From NCBI RefSeq assembly GCF_932526225.1, contig NC_064035.1, forward strand, positions 17,535,969-17,599,968: a DNA stretch of 64,000 nt, read 5' to 3'. The DNA is from Nematostella vectensis. Lineage: Eukaryota > Cnidaria > Anthozoa > Actiniaria > Edwardsiidae. The notes beneath the pieces are model-generated. The model had not been told where the DNA came from, did no database searches, and was given only the letters and a program-made list of their open reading frames with translations. The first letter of the stretch is position 1; every line of letters begins with the position of its first letter. Of the stretch, positions 11,676-22,730 are shown one piece after another. The position numbers and the translations under genes are program-made.

Positions 11676-14600
11676 CTACAAATTTTTCAGTTTCTTCATG
11701 AGTTCCTCGACACTTAGTTCGTCACTTTCCGCCGACATTTGACCTTCGCTGCTTATCTCCTCCGAAATCTGCTGGAAAAAAAACCCGGATTGAGTAATAA
11801 CCAAGCTACAGTAAAAATCCAATTGTGAAAATTTTTAAATATTGAAAGAAAAGCACACCATACAGTGGATAAAATATCGAAATATTAGTCATCTAATTAT
11901 TAAAAGGAGTACTGTGAATTAACATGCTAGATCAAGATACAGTGGACTAAAAATTATCACCTTTCTTGTTGCTTTAGGCTTTGTGTAGGCAAGTGTAACA
12001 CCTGCAACAAGTTCTGGATGCGGTTCGTCTTCTTCGTCTGCTTCACCCTTACTCTCGGTAACCAGTGAGATGCCTGGTATATACAAAGAGATAGTGAGAT
12101 ACCTGGGACATACAAAGAGATAGGGAGATACCTGGGACATACAAAGAGATAAGGAGATACCTGGGACACACAAAGAGAGAGGGACATACCTGGGACATAA
12201 AAAGAGACAGGGAGATACCTGGGACATACAGAGATAGGGAGATACCTGGGACTTACAAAGAGATAGTCAGATGCCTGGTATATACAAAGAGATAGTGAGA
12301 TACCTGGGACATACAAAGAGACAGGGAGATACCTGGGACATACAAAGAGATAGTGAGATACCTGGGACATACAAAGAGACAGGGAGATACCTGGGACATA
12401 CAAAGAGATAAGGAGATACCTGGGACATACAAAGAGAGAGGGAGATACCTGGGGCATACAAAGAGATAGTGAGATACCTGGGACATACAAAGAGATAGTG
12501 AGATACCTGGGACATACAAAGAGAGAGGGACATACCTGGGACATACAAAGAGACAGGGAGATACCTGGGACATACAAAGAGACAGGGAGACACCTGGGAC
12601 ATACAAAGAGATAGTGAGATGCCTGGTATATACAAAGAGATAGGGAGATACCTGGGACATACAAAGAGATAGTGAGATACCTGGGACATACAAAGAGATA
12701 GTGAGATATCTGGGACATACAAAGAGAGAGGGAGATACCTGGGACATACAAAGAGACAGGGAGATACCTGGGACATACAAAGAGACAGGGAGATACCTGG
12801 GACATACAAAGAGACAGGGAGATACCTGGGACATACAAAGAGATAGGGAGATACCTGGGACATACAAAGAGAGAGGGACATACCTGGGACATACAAAGAG
12901 ATAGCAAGTGACTTTACCCCAATCGTTTTCCTCATGGACAACTTCCTCTTCTTCTTGAGGTTTGTCATTTTCTGTAGGTGGCTTAGCAGCCAGTGCCTCC
13001 TTATAATGTAACATTCTATTAGTATATTTAAATTTTGAAAGCTGTTCACCTTTTATCCTCCCCCAATGTCAGCCACCAACCTTGTATGCCACACCTTTGT
13101 TATTGTTTTTATTTATTATTGGAAGGCATAGAATGTGTCAAAATCTCGAAATAACCATCTTAAAACAAAATTTAATACTTTATTCACCAAATTCAATCGA
13201 AAATATGGTATTGGCTTCACTGAATCAGCCGATGGAAATGGTTGCTTATTCGCACTTGATACTTTGCTAGGACAACAAAATGGCGGCTCACAGAGGCTGT
13301 TTAAATCCCCCTGATTTTCTCCTGGCCGCTAACTCGCTAATGTCTCCCAAAAAGCCAACACACTTGACCCTACCCAACTGGCTGACCTTAACCTGAACTC
13401 TGCTCTGCCCTCAATCACCTGATCTTCCAATCACCTCAGCCCCCCCTGATCTTCCCCTCACCTCAGCCCACCTGATCTTCCCCTCACCTTAACCCCCCTG
13501 ATCTTCCCCTCACATCAACCCCCCTGATCTTCTCCTCACCTCAACCCCCCGTGATCTTCCCCTCACCTCAACCCCCCTTGATCTTCCCCTCACCTCACCC
13601 CCCTTGATCTTCTCACCTCACCCTCCTTGATCTTCCCCTCACCTCACCCCCCCTGATCTTCCCCTCACCTCACCCCACTGATCTTCCCCTCACCTCAACC
13701 CCCCGGATCTTCCCCTGTTATTGTTCCCCTGATCTTCCCCTGTCCTTGTTCCCCTGATTTTCCCCTGTCCTTGTTCCCCTGATCTTCCCATCCTTGTTCC
13801 CCTGATCTTCCCCTGTCCTCGTTCCCCTGATCTCCCCCTGTCCTTCCCTGATCTTCCCCTGTCCTTGTTTCCCTGATCTTCCCCTGTCCTTGTTTCCCTA
13901 ATCTTTCCCTGTCCTTGTTCCCCTTATCTTCCCCTGTCCTTGTTCCCCTGATTTTCCCCTGTCTTTGATTCCCTGATCTTCCCCTGTCCTTGTTCCCCTG
14001 ATCTTCCCCTGTCCTTGTTCCCATGATCCTCCCCTGTCGTTGTTCCCCTTGTTCCCTCTCTCATTCTTCACCCCTGACCTGGTAGTCTAGTTGGCGTTTC
14101 TGACAGCTCCTGTCATCACATGTAGGGTTAGGCTTCATGCTCATAGTAGGGAAGAAGTCTTGCATAGCATTGTATCCCAGGTAATGTGTAACAGATCCAA
14201 ACTTAAGCAAGTACCTTGAATAAATTATAATAAATAGGTTACTGGCATAAATACCTATTGTATGGCTGCAATTTCTTTCCTGCTCTGAAATTTCAAACAC
14301 AGATTTGAATACTTGTACAGAATTTATTGTTTGGATTTGCAAGAGTTTCATACTTGAGAGTATTCTGGACAAGAAATCCTGCAACAATGCCCATGGTGGT
14401 CGGTAGTGATGCTGCGCACACGCCTTCTCGCTTTAATGTTTTCTCATCTATATTTGATGCTACTACCAGTGGGGGAGCACACTGTCAAATGATATAAAAT
14501 AATTTGTGAAATTGCAAGTGCAATGAGGCTAAAAGTAAAAGCCAAACGCAAAAAAATTAAAAGTCAGACAAATCAAACAACCTAAAGGCCAATATGTACA

Positions 14601-17600
14601 TACAGCAAAACATTCTCCCCTACTCTGAATTAGACTATGTATAAGCCACACTTACAGCAAAACATGCCATCTCCCCTGGGTTTATATACTGAATATGTCC
14701 AGATACGGCATTCTCACTGACTCCAGACTCGAACCATGGCTGCCCCAGTTCATTACATGCCTGTTAACAAAAAAACAAAGACTGAAATGCTACTTTACTA
14801 CAAAAATAATAGCAATGACATCATGGAAAGGTAGCACAAGTATACTACTTACTGTATTGATGGCCATGCGGGCCTCAAAGTTGTCAACACAACTAAGAAC
14901 AAGGTCTACTGCTTTGTTGTCAAAGCCTCCATGGCTGCAAAATGTAAAAATGCATTTATTAAGATTGCGGTACTTTAAAATTCAAAGAAATTTAGGCTGT
15001 ACCTTATTCGAGCTAAAAAATGATTGAAGTTTTCCATTAGAGTAATATCATAATTATATGCCTCAAATTCGACATCTGGGTTAATGTCCCTGCAAACAAA
15101 TAAAGAAACAAAAATTGAGCAGTGCTAGTGTCAACTTGTTTTGATAAGATAACAGGTTTCAAAAAAGCAGCTGGCTCCTGGTGATAGACATTTGTCCTTT
15201 GACAGCTCTTTTTGTTTTTCAAAAGTGATAGTTGCAAGCAGAATGTTTATTTTCATCATGGTCAACATCATTTGTGAACATTGGCTTGTGCCAAGTGCTC
15301 TGTCATGTTTGTGGCAAGTTGCAAGTTGTTCTAAGAGTTGTGTCCTGTTTTGTGCTGAGTTTCTTGTACCATGTTTTATGCAGAGGGTTTTATTTAAGTT
15401 TGTGTTATCTCCATGTGCCTTGTTTTGTGTCAAGTGCTCTGTCCTGTTTGTGGCAAGTTGCAAGTTGTTCTAAGAGTTGTGTCCTGTTTTGTGCTGAGTT
15501 TCGTGTACCATGTTTTATGCAGAGGGTTGTATCTAGTTTGTGTTATCTCCATGTGCCTTGTTTTGTGTCAAGTGTTGTGTCATGTTTTGTGTCAAATATG
15601 TTCATGTTTTGCACCAAGTGTTGTGACATGTTAACTGCCAGATGTTTGAGCAGAGTTTCAAGTGCCAATGTTTGTGCCTTTTTTCATTTTTGGGCCAAGT
15701 TTTGTGTGACATGTTTTGTGCGGAGTGTTGTGACAATGTTTTGTGCCAATGAGTGAACCAGGTTTTGTGCCAAATTTTGTTCCCCTTCCTTGTGCCAAAT
15801 GTACATGTCATGTTTTGTTCCAACTATCACATCAATTGTAGACATTTAGCTTCTACTTGACAGTCAGACTCAATTAGATGCTGGCTATTTCCAGGAGCCA
15901 GTGCTCAGTATAAGATTGATGTGCCATCTCTGCAGGGGCGGATACAGGGGGGTGGATTGGATGGATATCCACCCCCCTTTTTGAGTAAAAAAAATTGAAA
16001 AGTCTCTTTGTTTGAAGAAAATAAATGTAAGACGGATGGAAGGTACTGTCCATTTTCCTTAGCCTGCTTGACTTTGCTGACGCGACAAAGCCAATTCAGC
16101 ATATCGTAAAATCTATGTAGCAGGGCTTCTGGAATTAGGCGCTTGTGCGGAAGCGCGTAATTTGGCTTTTTCCGCGTAATCCACAAATTTCCGCGTAATT
16201 TGGCTAAATTTTGAAAGACAAAACATTTAATTGCACAGCTGATGTGTTCTTTTAGGGTTGTTACCTCTATTTCTTGTGAAAAAAGAGAGATATTCTTCGT
16301 AAGAGTGCGATATTTCGAACTGAATTTCCGAAAACAAATAAAATGACTAGGCGTTCTTTGCTAAACCGCGAAGGCTTAGGACTAATAATAAAATACTTTT
16401 TTTAATTGGCTGGTGGCTAGGAGCCAATGAAAACTCGCCTAAGACATTTTCACGCAGAAAATTAACCTTTTCAAGTTATTTCGTGCTTTTCTTCGGTACA
16501 AAATGTTGTTTGGGCGTAACAGTTGATATTCCGTGTAATTTAGCACGTAATTCAGTAAAGAATCCCGCAAAATTTTGATTTTTAAAGAAAAATGTATTGC
16601 AAAATCCTGCGTAATTTAGTGCGTAATGATTGATTTTCCGCGTAATTTAGCAAGGAATCCCGCGAAATTTTGAGTTTTTTTCCGCATAATCCCAGAAGCC
16701 CTGATGTAGTGGGCTACCAAGAACCACTGGATCAGTTATAAGCAGTCTATCCGGCGATCATCCACCCCCCATTTTGAAATCCTGGATCCGTCCCTGCTCT
16801 GTAAGTTTTGTGACATGGGTGGTGACGTGATTTGTCTTAACTGTTATCCAGTGATTGTGATGATGATGGCACAGTAAAACAAATTGACATTAGCATATGT
16901 CCATGGTAAAAGTGATCATGATAACCAACATTACAATCATAATCATTCTGACCTTAGAGTATTGACCGCAGCTTCAACTTTGCTCATACCCGAGTGCTCT
17001 GGTCGAAAAAATAACCTAACCAATGCAAATCATTAACCATTTGATTACAATGTTGTAGTATGCTGAAGTTTGAAAAAAAAAACATAGAACAAGCACCAAA
17101 TAATTGGTTTCAAAGAGAAATAGATGGAAAAAATAAATTGCCAAACATACCGGTTCATGTTGGCAAGTTCCACTTTGTCATAGTCAAACAGAAGCAGCTG
17201 AGATAAACACATGAATTTACCATTAAGGGAAGGATCATGCGAAGGTGTTGCGATTTTTTGAGCATCGATTTGGGGGAAGGCCTCAAATTTTGAAACAGGG
17301 TTTAGGGGAGGGCCTTATTTTTTAAACAGTTATTCTGATCAATTTCCGAGCCTAGAGTCTGGAATTTTAATTTTTTTCTGGGGAGACCCCAGACCCGCTG
17401 CAATAGATAAATGAAGTAATGCGCCTTCTGCTTGCACTTTCATGACTTTCCTTTCACTAGCATTGTAAACTATTATCCCCTAAACTGTGGCTTTCCCCCT
17501 TTTTTATCTTTTGTAGTTTTGGTTTTATTAACTTCCATCACTGAATCTGCATATTTCAATTCATGTCAAAGTCCCCCCACCATTATAACCTTTCAGATTG

Positions 17601-20584
17601 ATGGCATGAAAAGATATGTAAATAAGATTTCATTTGGGAATTTCATGAGGGAGCATGCCCCCCGGCCCCCTGAAATACAATAGTATTTGCACCTCTAAAA
17701 AATGGGCTTAGAAATAAGACTTTTCCTGGCTTGATGGTGTTTGAGGCAAGCTTAGCTGCCCTTTCATGGGCATGTCCCTTCCCCCCCCCTCCCCCAACGC
17801 ACAACAATTTGGCATGCAAAGGGAGGGGACGGTGTCTGTCTCCCCACTATTTTAATTTGAAACAGCGACACTCCGATTCTATTAGTATAAATCCACTCGC
17901 ATACTAATCACGAATCTTGCAATTTGATAGGCTTCCGTACTCACTATCTCTTGAGCCATAGATAGTGAGTAGCGAAGGAGCTGGCATTTTCACACCGAAA
18001 GCGGTTATTTATTACTGAGAATTATTAAAGTCGTAATTTTTTTAAAGGTGGCATGTTAGTAGATTTATACCAAAACAATTAGACTACTTGTTCTCGTTTT
18101 CTGTGAGTCAAATAGTCAACTCAGCACTACACGCCTCATTGACTATCTATTGATTCATATAAAACTCAAACTCGTAGTCTAATTGTTAAATAGACCATAT
18201 TCCAGTTTACAAAATATAAAGCATATGTTTTTCTTTTTTGTTAGTACTGCACAGATTTTAACTGTGTTAACTGCATTTGTGGGCAACTTCTTATCAAGTC
18301 AACACGAACGTCATCAAACACGACTTGCATGCTCACGAATTGCTAAAAAAATGACGTTGACGTCTGTGACAGGAAATCTTGAACAGCATTTTCCCTATTT
18401 TTATGTTCTATGCGCACGATCACGGACGTCAATGCCGTTTTTTAGCAATTCATAAGCGTGGCACCGTTTTTTATGCCGTTCGTGTTGACTTGCTTAAGCT
18501 CTCTAATGACCTTTCCCTTAGATGCAATGACATGAAAAACTATAAATAACGAGAAAGAGGGAGAGAGTTTTACAAACATTTAAAGCCAGTGCAGTAGCTG
18601 AGGGTTTACAGTGGGTTTTGGATACTTAAAGCCTATCCTTTAAAACATATGTACCATGCCATGTTCAGTGTCACTTGTACCAATAATATACTAAATAATA
18701 TTTACATATGTATTTGCACCTTTACTGCATATTAAATTTCATTTTATTATATAGCATATAATGAATTCATTTTATTACAGCATTTAATGAAATTACAAAA
18801 AAATTGAATTGGAAGTTTCACTCTTTGTACAGTATAAACAATATATCTCAAAGCTATAGAACAAAGTACATGTATAGCAGTATTTGAAAGTAAACACACA
18901 TTTTTACCTTCCCAATACCGCATCTTGTCAGCATTTCAGCGGTGACACTTCCGACCCCTCCAATACCAACTACAGCCACTGTGAATTCTCTAATTTTCTA
19001 CAAGAAGTTTAGTCATAATAAATAAAATCAATAATTGATAGATACATTGACATAAGATAAGCACAGCAATTATGATATGAATGTAGTGGATACAACACAA
19101 ATGATTTAAGATTTGCGAAAAGTTAAACTCTTTCTAAATTTGAAAGAAATATAAAATTGTTTAAAATAAATGTATTAACTCTTTGATATTGCAGTTATAA
19201 TATATGTATACACTCTTCAATATTGCAAGGGCACTATCAAAATATTAGACTCTTGTCTCTCTCTTGTCTCTTTTGTACTGTAGAACAAATGTGTGGGTTT
19301 TTTGTTCAGGGGAGATAGATTCTGGGGAGATAATTCCAGTAGAATACCTCATAATTGTCAACTATTCCCATGCGCTTTAAAGCCATAAGTCGACTGAAAC
19401 AGAAGATACAAGACGTTTATATGAAGTATGAGACACAAAAAAAAAAAAACATAAAAACCACATATGTACTAATAAATTTAGACTAGACACATACTAGAAT
19501 TCCAGCTATGAAAAGCTTCTTAGGGGATAATATAATCTAACACATAGAGAGATTATAATAACTTGACCACAAAAATTGAATGCAAATCAAATATCAGTTG
19601 ACAGTCTATTTTATCTCCTTAAACAACATAGGTACAGGTTTGTATAAAGTTAGAAATTAAGATAAATGAAATAAAACATTTTTTTTTAAATCATAGTGAT
19701 TGTTGTTTTCCATATCTGATTTCTCTTATATTCTAAGACTCAACTGGAACCAATTTGTGAGCATTTTCTTGCTTTAATTGACAAATTTATTATTGTGACA
19801 AAAATACTCAATCAAGTCAAGAGAGTAAGTAATTAGTACAATTAGAGCTATTTTTAGTTTCTAGGTCTTTATTGGTAATTTTGTAATAGTGTTAGTTGAC
19901 ATTTTAGGTAATATCAATAAACATAATAATTATTAATTAACTTAGTATTCATTATTACTGTGGTATACTTTTTGTACCAAAATCGAAAGTAGATAGTTCA
20001 TACAATAATGGTAGATCAGGAATAAATGGATGGAAATAAAACGCTTGTTATTATGTCGGTTTGATCAGCACGAGCCTTTCTATACATGGATATTGGTGAG
20101 CAGTCAATAATGAATTGAGTAGCATAACACCACCTGGTATCACCGAGTTGATTGATTGAAACGGTCCACGAAAGACATTAGCCGTAATGGCACAAGAAAG
20201 GATTAGTCGTGAGCGCCGAACCAAACATGGCCTTTTGTGCTTTCATGATAACAAAAAAAAAAAAAAAATGGGCAATCGATGGAATGAATCGTCATCAGAA
20301 ATGTGAAGAGGAAGAGATAGTCGATTAAAATACATGACGCATCCTGCTACGTATTATTCTAAAATATATCTAATAACTACATCTGATATACTGATAGTTC
20401 CTGTTGAATTACAATGTTATGCCTCCAGTTTACCGACTACAGACCTGTACGGGTTGGAGTCTACGACCTCCGCGCTCATTTCATTCAGTTTCTCCCGCCT
20501 GGGTCCTTTCTTCTTGCGTTCATTTTCGAGAGATTTCTCCAGCTCGACGATTCTCTCTTTTAGTTTTTGGACTTCCTCTGACAT
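11676..20584 (-). CDS. UBA5: Ubiquitin-like modifier-activating enzyme 5 (UFM1 E1)
   Basis: Activates UFM1 with ATP, forms a Cys thioester and passes UFM1 to UFC1, in the cytosol and at the ER. Exons on the minus strand: 20584-20445, 19393-19348, 18997-18908, 17197-17151, 17015-16953, 15089-15003, 14934-14853, 14760-14656, 14481-14354, 14214-14079, 12999-12918, 12073-11961 and 11771-11676. Phases agree at every junction and the product is about 404 aa, the usual length. Motifs in order: start [12 protein letters not shown]; nucleotide loop [33 protein letters not shown]; zinc pair CFACAPP; catalytic Cys in [15 protein letters not shown]; second zinc pair CDDRSC; C-terminal acidic UFM1/UFC1-binding part and the end [12 protein letters not shown]. 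The intron 12917-12074 is a pure splice-site minisatellite. The acceptor of exon 11 (13000) is weak, so its start could shift by 6 nt. Confidence 0.96.
12074..12917 (-). repeat. 29-bp minisatellite forming almost the whole of a UBA5 intron
   Basis: About 29 copies. In gene sense each unit reads CTCTTTGTATGTCCCAGGTA plus TCTC, that is a pyrimidine-rich 3' splice site ending CAG fused to GTATCT. The real acceptor at 12074/12073 (CTTTGTATATACCAG|GC) is itself the last unit of the array. Only about 14 bp at the donor side are non-repeat. Confidence 0.96.
13435..14058. repeat. CT/GA-rich minisatellite in a UBA5 intron
   Basis: Imperfect units of about 25-27 bp containing CTTCCCCT(CACCTCA or GTCCTTG), each with CCCCTGATCTTCC. 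It lies in the 1.1-kb intron between exons 10 and 11 and ends about 20 bp from the donor at 14079. Open frames here are repeat artefacts. Confidence 0.9.
15288..15825. repeat. Degenerate 138-bp tandem repeat, TTTTGTGCCAAG-rich
   Basis: A block starting AAGTGCTCTGTC recurs after 138 bp, then decays into shorter units built on GTGTTGTGACATGTTTTGTG. It is in the UBA5 intron between exons 5 and 6. Plus-strand frames here are not genes. Confidence 0.8.
15933..16796. mobile_element. hAT-like non-autonomous DNA transposon with a second element nested in it
   Basis: The termini are CAGGGGCGGATACAGG and the inverse CCTGGATCCGTCCCTG, the CAGGGGCGGAT-type end common in hAT-like MITEs. Both flanks carry CTCTG. 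Nested at 16121-16703 is another element with ends CAGGGCTTCTGGAATTA / TAATCCCAGAAGCCCTG, flanked on both sides by ATGTAG and rich in CGCGTAATTTGGC-type subrepeats. No transposase frame is seen in either. Confidence 0.8.
16121..16703. mobile_element. Nested MITE with CAGGGCTTCTGG termini
   Basis: Inverted ends of about 17 bp and a shared ATGTAG flank mark its insertion into the outer element. The interior has at least four copies of a CGCGTAATTTAG-like motif. Confidence 0.8.
17939..17970. repeat. Short hairpin in a UBA5 intron
   Basis: Arms ACTCACTATCT and AGATAGTGAGT around a 10-base loop. It may be the centre of a decayed MITE spanning roughly 17877-18077. Confidence 0.6.
18294..18497. mobile_element. 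MITE of about 200 bp in a UBA5 intron
   Basis: The left arm has CAAGTCAACACGAACG, GAATTGCTAAAAAA and TTGACGTC; the right arm is the inverse in the same order. The interior frame is not a gene. Confidence 0.8.
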
Positions 20585-21135
20585 GATTCTGTCCTATTAT
20601 ATGTGAAGCGTGCTCTGAGGGGATCTGTTTTGAGTCTGTTTATCGTAAATGACGAGGGAGGTCGCCGAACACTTGATCAAAATGGCTACGCTCAGCTGCT
20701 GTGCTACTTTATACCGCTGGATATAAAAAACGAAAAGTGTGGGCTCAAATCTTAACCCCCCCACCCCCCACCCCCTACACAAGTGCTGTGTTTCAGTGTT
20801 GGAATGCGTACACAAATCTTTACTTATCTGAATCAGCGTCGCACCCCGGCAAAATAAAAATGGCCCAGGAGTAGACCTGTAAATAAAAACTTTCCGCGCT
20901 TGATGAATACTTTCCTAATTACCAGACAATTTAGTTAGTGTAGTTAATATTTACATATATTTTAGTAAAGATCACTGCGTAGTCAAACTTATCATGTCTT
21001 TGATGCGGGTTACCTGTGATATCGTCCGCTGATACTTCACCAGTCCCCAGTCTGCAACATTGCGTTGCTTAGTAACGCCGCCATCTTGTTTTTAGCAGGC
21101 GTCTAGTTTTTCGTGTCTGTGATTTTCCTGCTAAA
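20585..21135. promoter_or_regulatory. Bidirectional promoter region of UBA5 and BBOF1
   Basis: The two start codons face away from each other across 551 bp, so both promoters must lie here or overlap. The right part (about 21040-21130) is GC-richer than its surroundings and holds GCCGCCATCTTG, a YY1-like motif, close to the BBOF1 start. The arrangement is seen directly; co-regulation is inferred. Confidence 0.55.
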
Positions 21136-22699
21136 ATGCCAAAAAAAGGAAAGAAAGCCAAAGGAGGGAAAGGAAAAAAGTCAGGGTAAACAGCAATTAT
21201 TCACTAATTATCATCCAACTGATGTGAACTAAACAAAACATTACTGATTCATGCGAATTTGAATTTTGTAAACGCTGGTTTCTCTGGAATGCTTTTCGTA
21301 AGCTAGTTGTTATTTTACTAATCTATGGTAATTTTTAGGGGGAAAAAGGGGAATAAAGAGGGCAAGAAAGCCAAGAAGGATAACGTTTTGAAAGATGCTG
21401 TCGCTAATGCGAAGTTATGGGAAACAAAACTGGATGCTATTCAGAAATCACGACTCGAATACAGGTATGCCTACGTGTGGGAATGGAGCTAACTCTATTA
21501 TGGTGCGAGTCACGGAAAGTTGGATGGGGATGCGCACAAAAGGCTATTAGCTTGTAAACAGTGATGTAAAATAAAGTATATTCTGCCTTAAGGCCGGTTT
21601 AGACTCTACTATACGATTTTTGCCTACAACCATCGCATGCGACACGCTCGCATCAGCATACAACTCAAGTCGCAAAGTCTAAAGGCTGGTTCTCACTAGG
21701 AGGCAAGCGTAAGCGCAAACGGAAGCGCAACATAAGTGAGAATCGGTCAAACACAAGCGCAATCACAAGAAAATCAAGCAGTTGCGTTCTCTTGCACTTC
21801 CGCTTGCGCTTATGTTCTAGTGAGAATCGGAAGACTATGTGCGTCCCGCTTGCGCTTACGTTCAAGTGAAAACCAACCTCAAATCAACTCCACTACGACA
21901 CGAGCTTACGACACGAAAGAGTTGTAGGATTTTTGAAACCTGTTTCAAAACTCTACGACTTTGTGCCCATATTTGGTAAAATGACAGAAGCATTGAGGCG
22001 GATCTTCTTTTCTGGGAGAGAGACAGGGGGCGATGACTGTTTTGGTTTGCAAATATGGCTGAAATCCATAGAAAGATATCATCGGCAATCGCGTGGAACT
22101 TTGGCCAGGCGTACCTCCTCCAAGATTAAACAATGACCCATTCTGTCAGCCATTCCTTCTCTTGGACCCTTCTTCGACTTTTTCCATTCGTTTACGGAGT
22201 AAAATAGTGCAACCATCCGCAATGTTTTTTGTTGTTGGTCCCAGTCCTCGACGAGTAAAAAGCGCAAATTTCGTACACGATTTTCTTGAGACGTGAGTGG
22301 CTAAATCAGGGCTAAGTCATGTCGCATGAGATTGTTGTAGGCAAAAATCATAGCGTCTAAATCAGCCTTTAGCATATATAGCTTTATAGAAGTATGTAAA
22401 TGTAGTCATTGTCTAGTTACAGCGCAACCAGTAAAACCGTGAACACCTAAAATATGTGTGGAATGTTTATTGTCTTCTGATGAATCAGACGCGAGAATTC
22501 AGACACTAAGACTTGTTCAGACATGTTTCTAGTTGACAGTTTGAATATCTTGCAAGTGATTGGTCAGAACAAAGATTCCATACATATTTCCGGTGTTCAT
22601 GGTGTTCTTGGTGCCGCTATAATTGATGGATTTTTTTAGCTATTATTCAACAAATAAGAAATTGCTTCTACTCTCACCAGCCCCCATCCTCCCCCCCAC

Positions 22700-22730
<31 letters not shown>

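Noticed and set aside
11957..13049. Minus-strand open frames of 250-316 codons with repeated [20 protein letters not shown]
   Set aside because: They are translations of the 29-bp intronic minisatellite of UBA5; all three frames look alike and they cross real exon borders.
13695..14024. Frame with [14 protein letters not shown] repeats
   Set aside because: CT-rich intronic minisatellite of UBA5.
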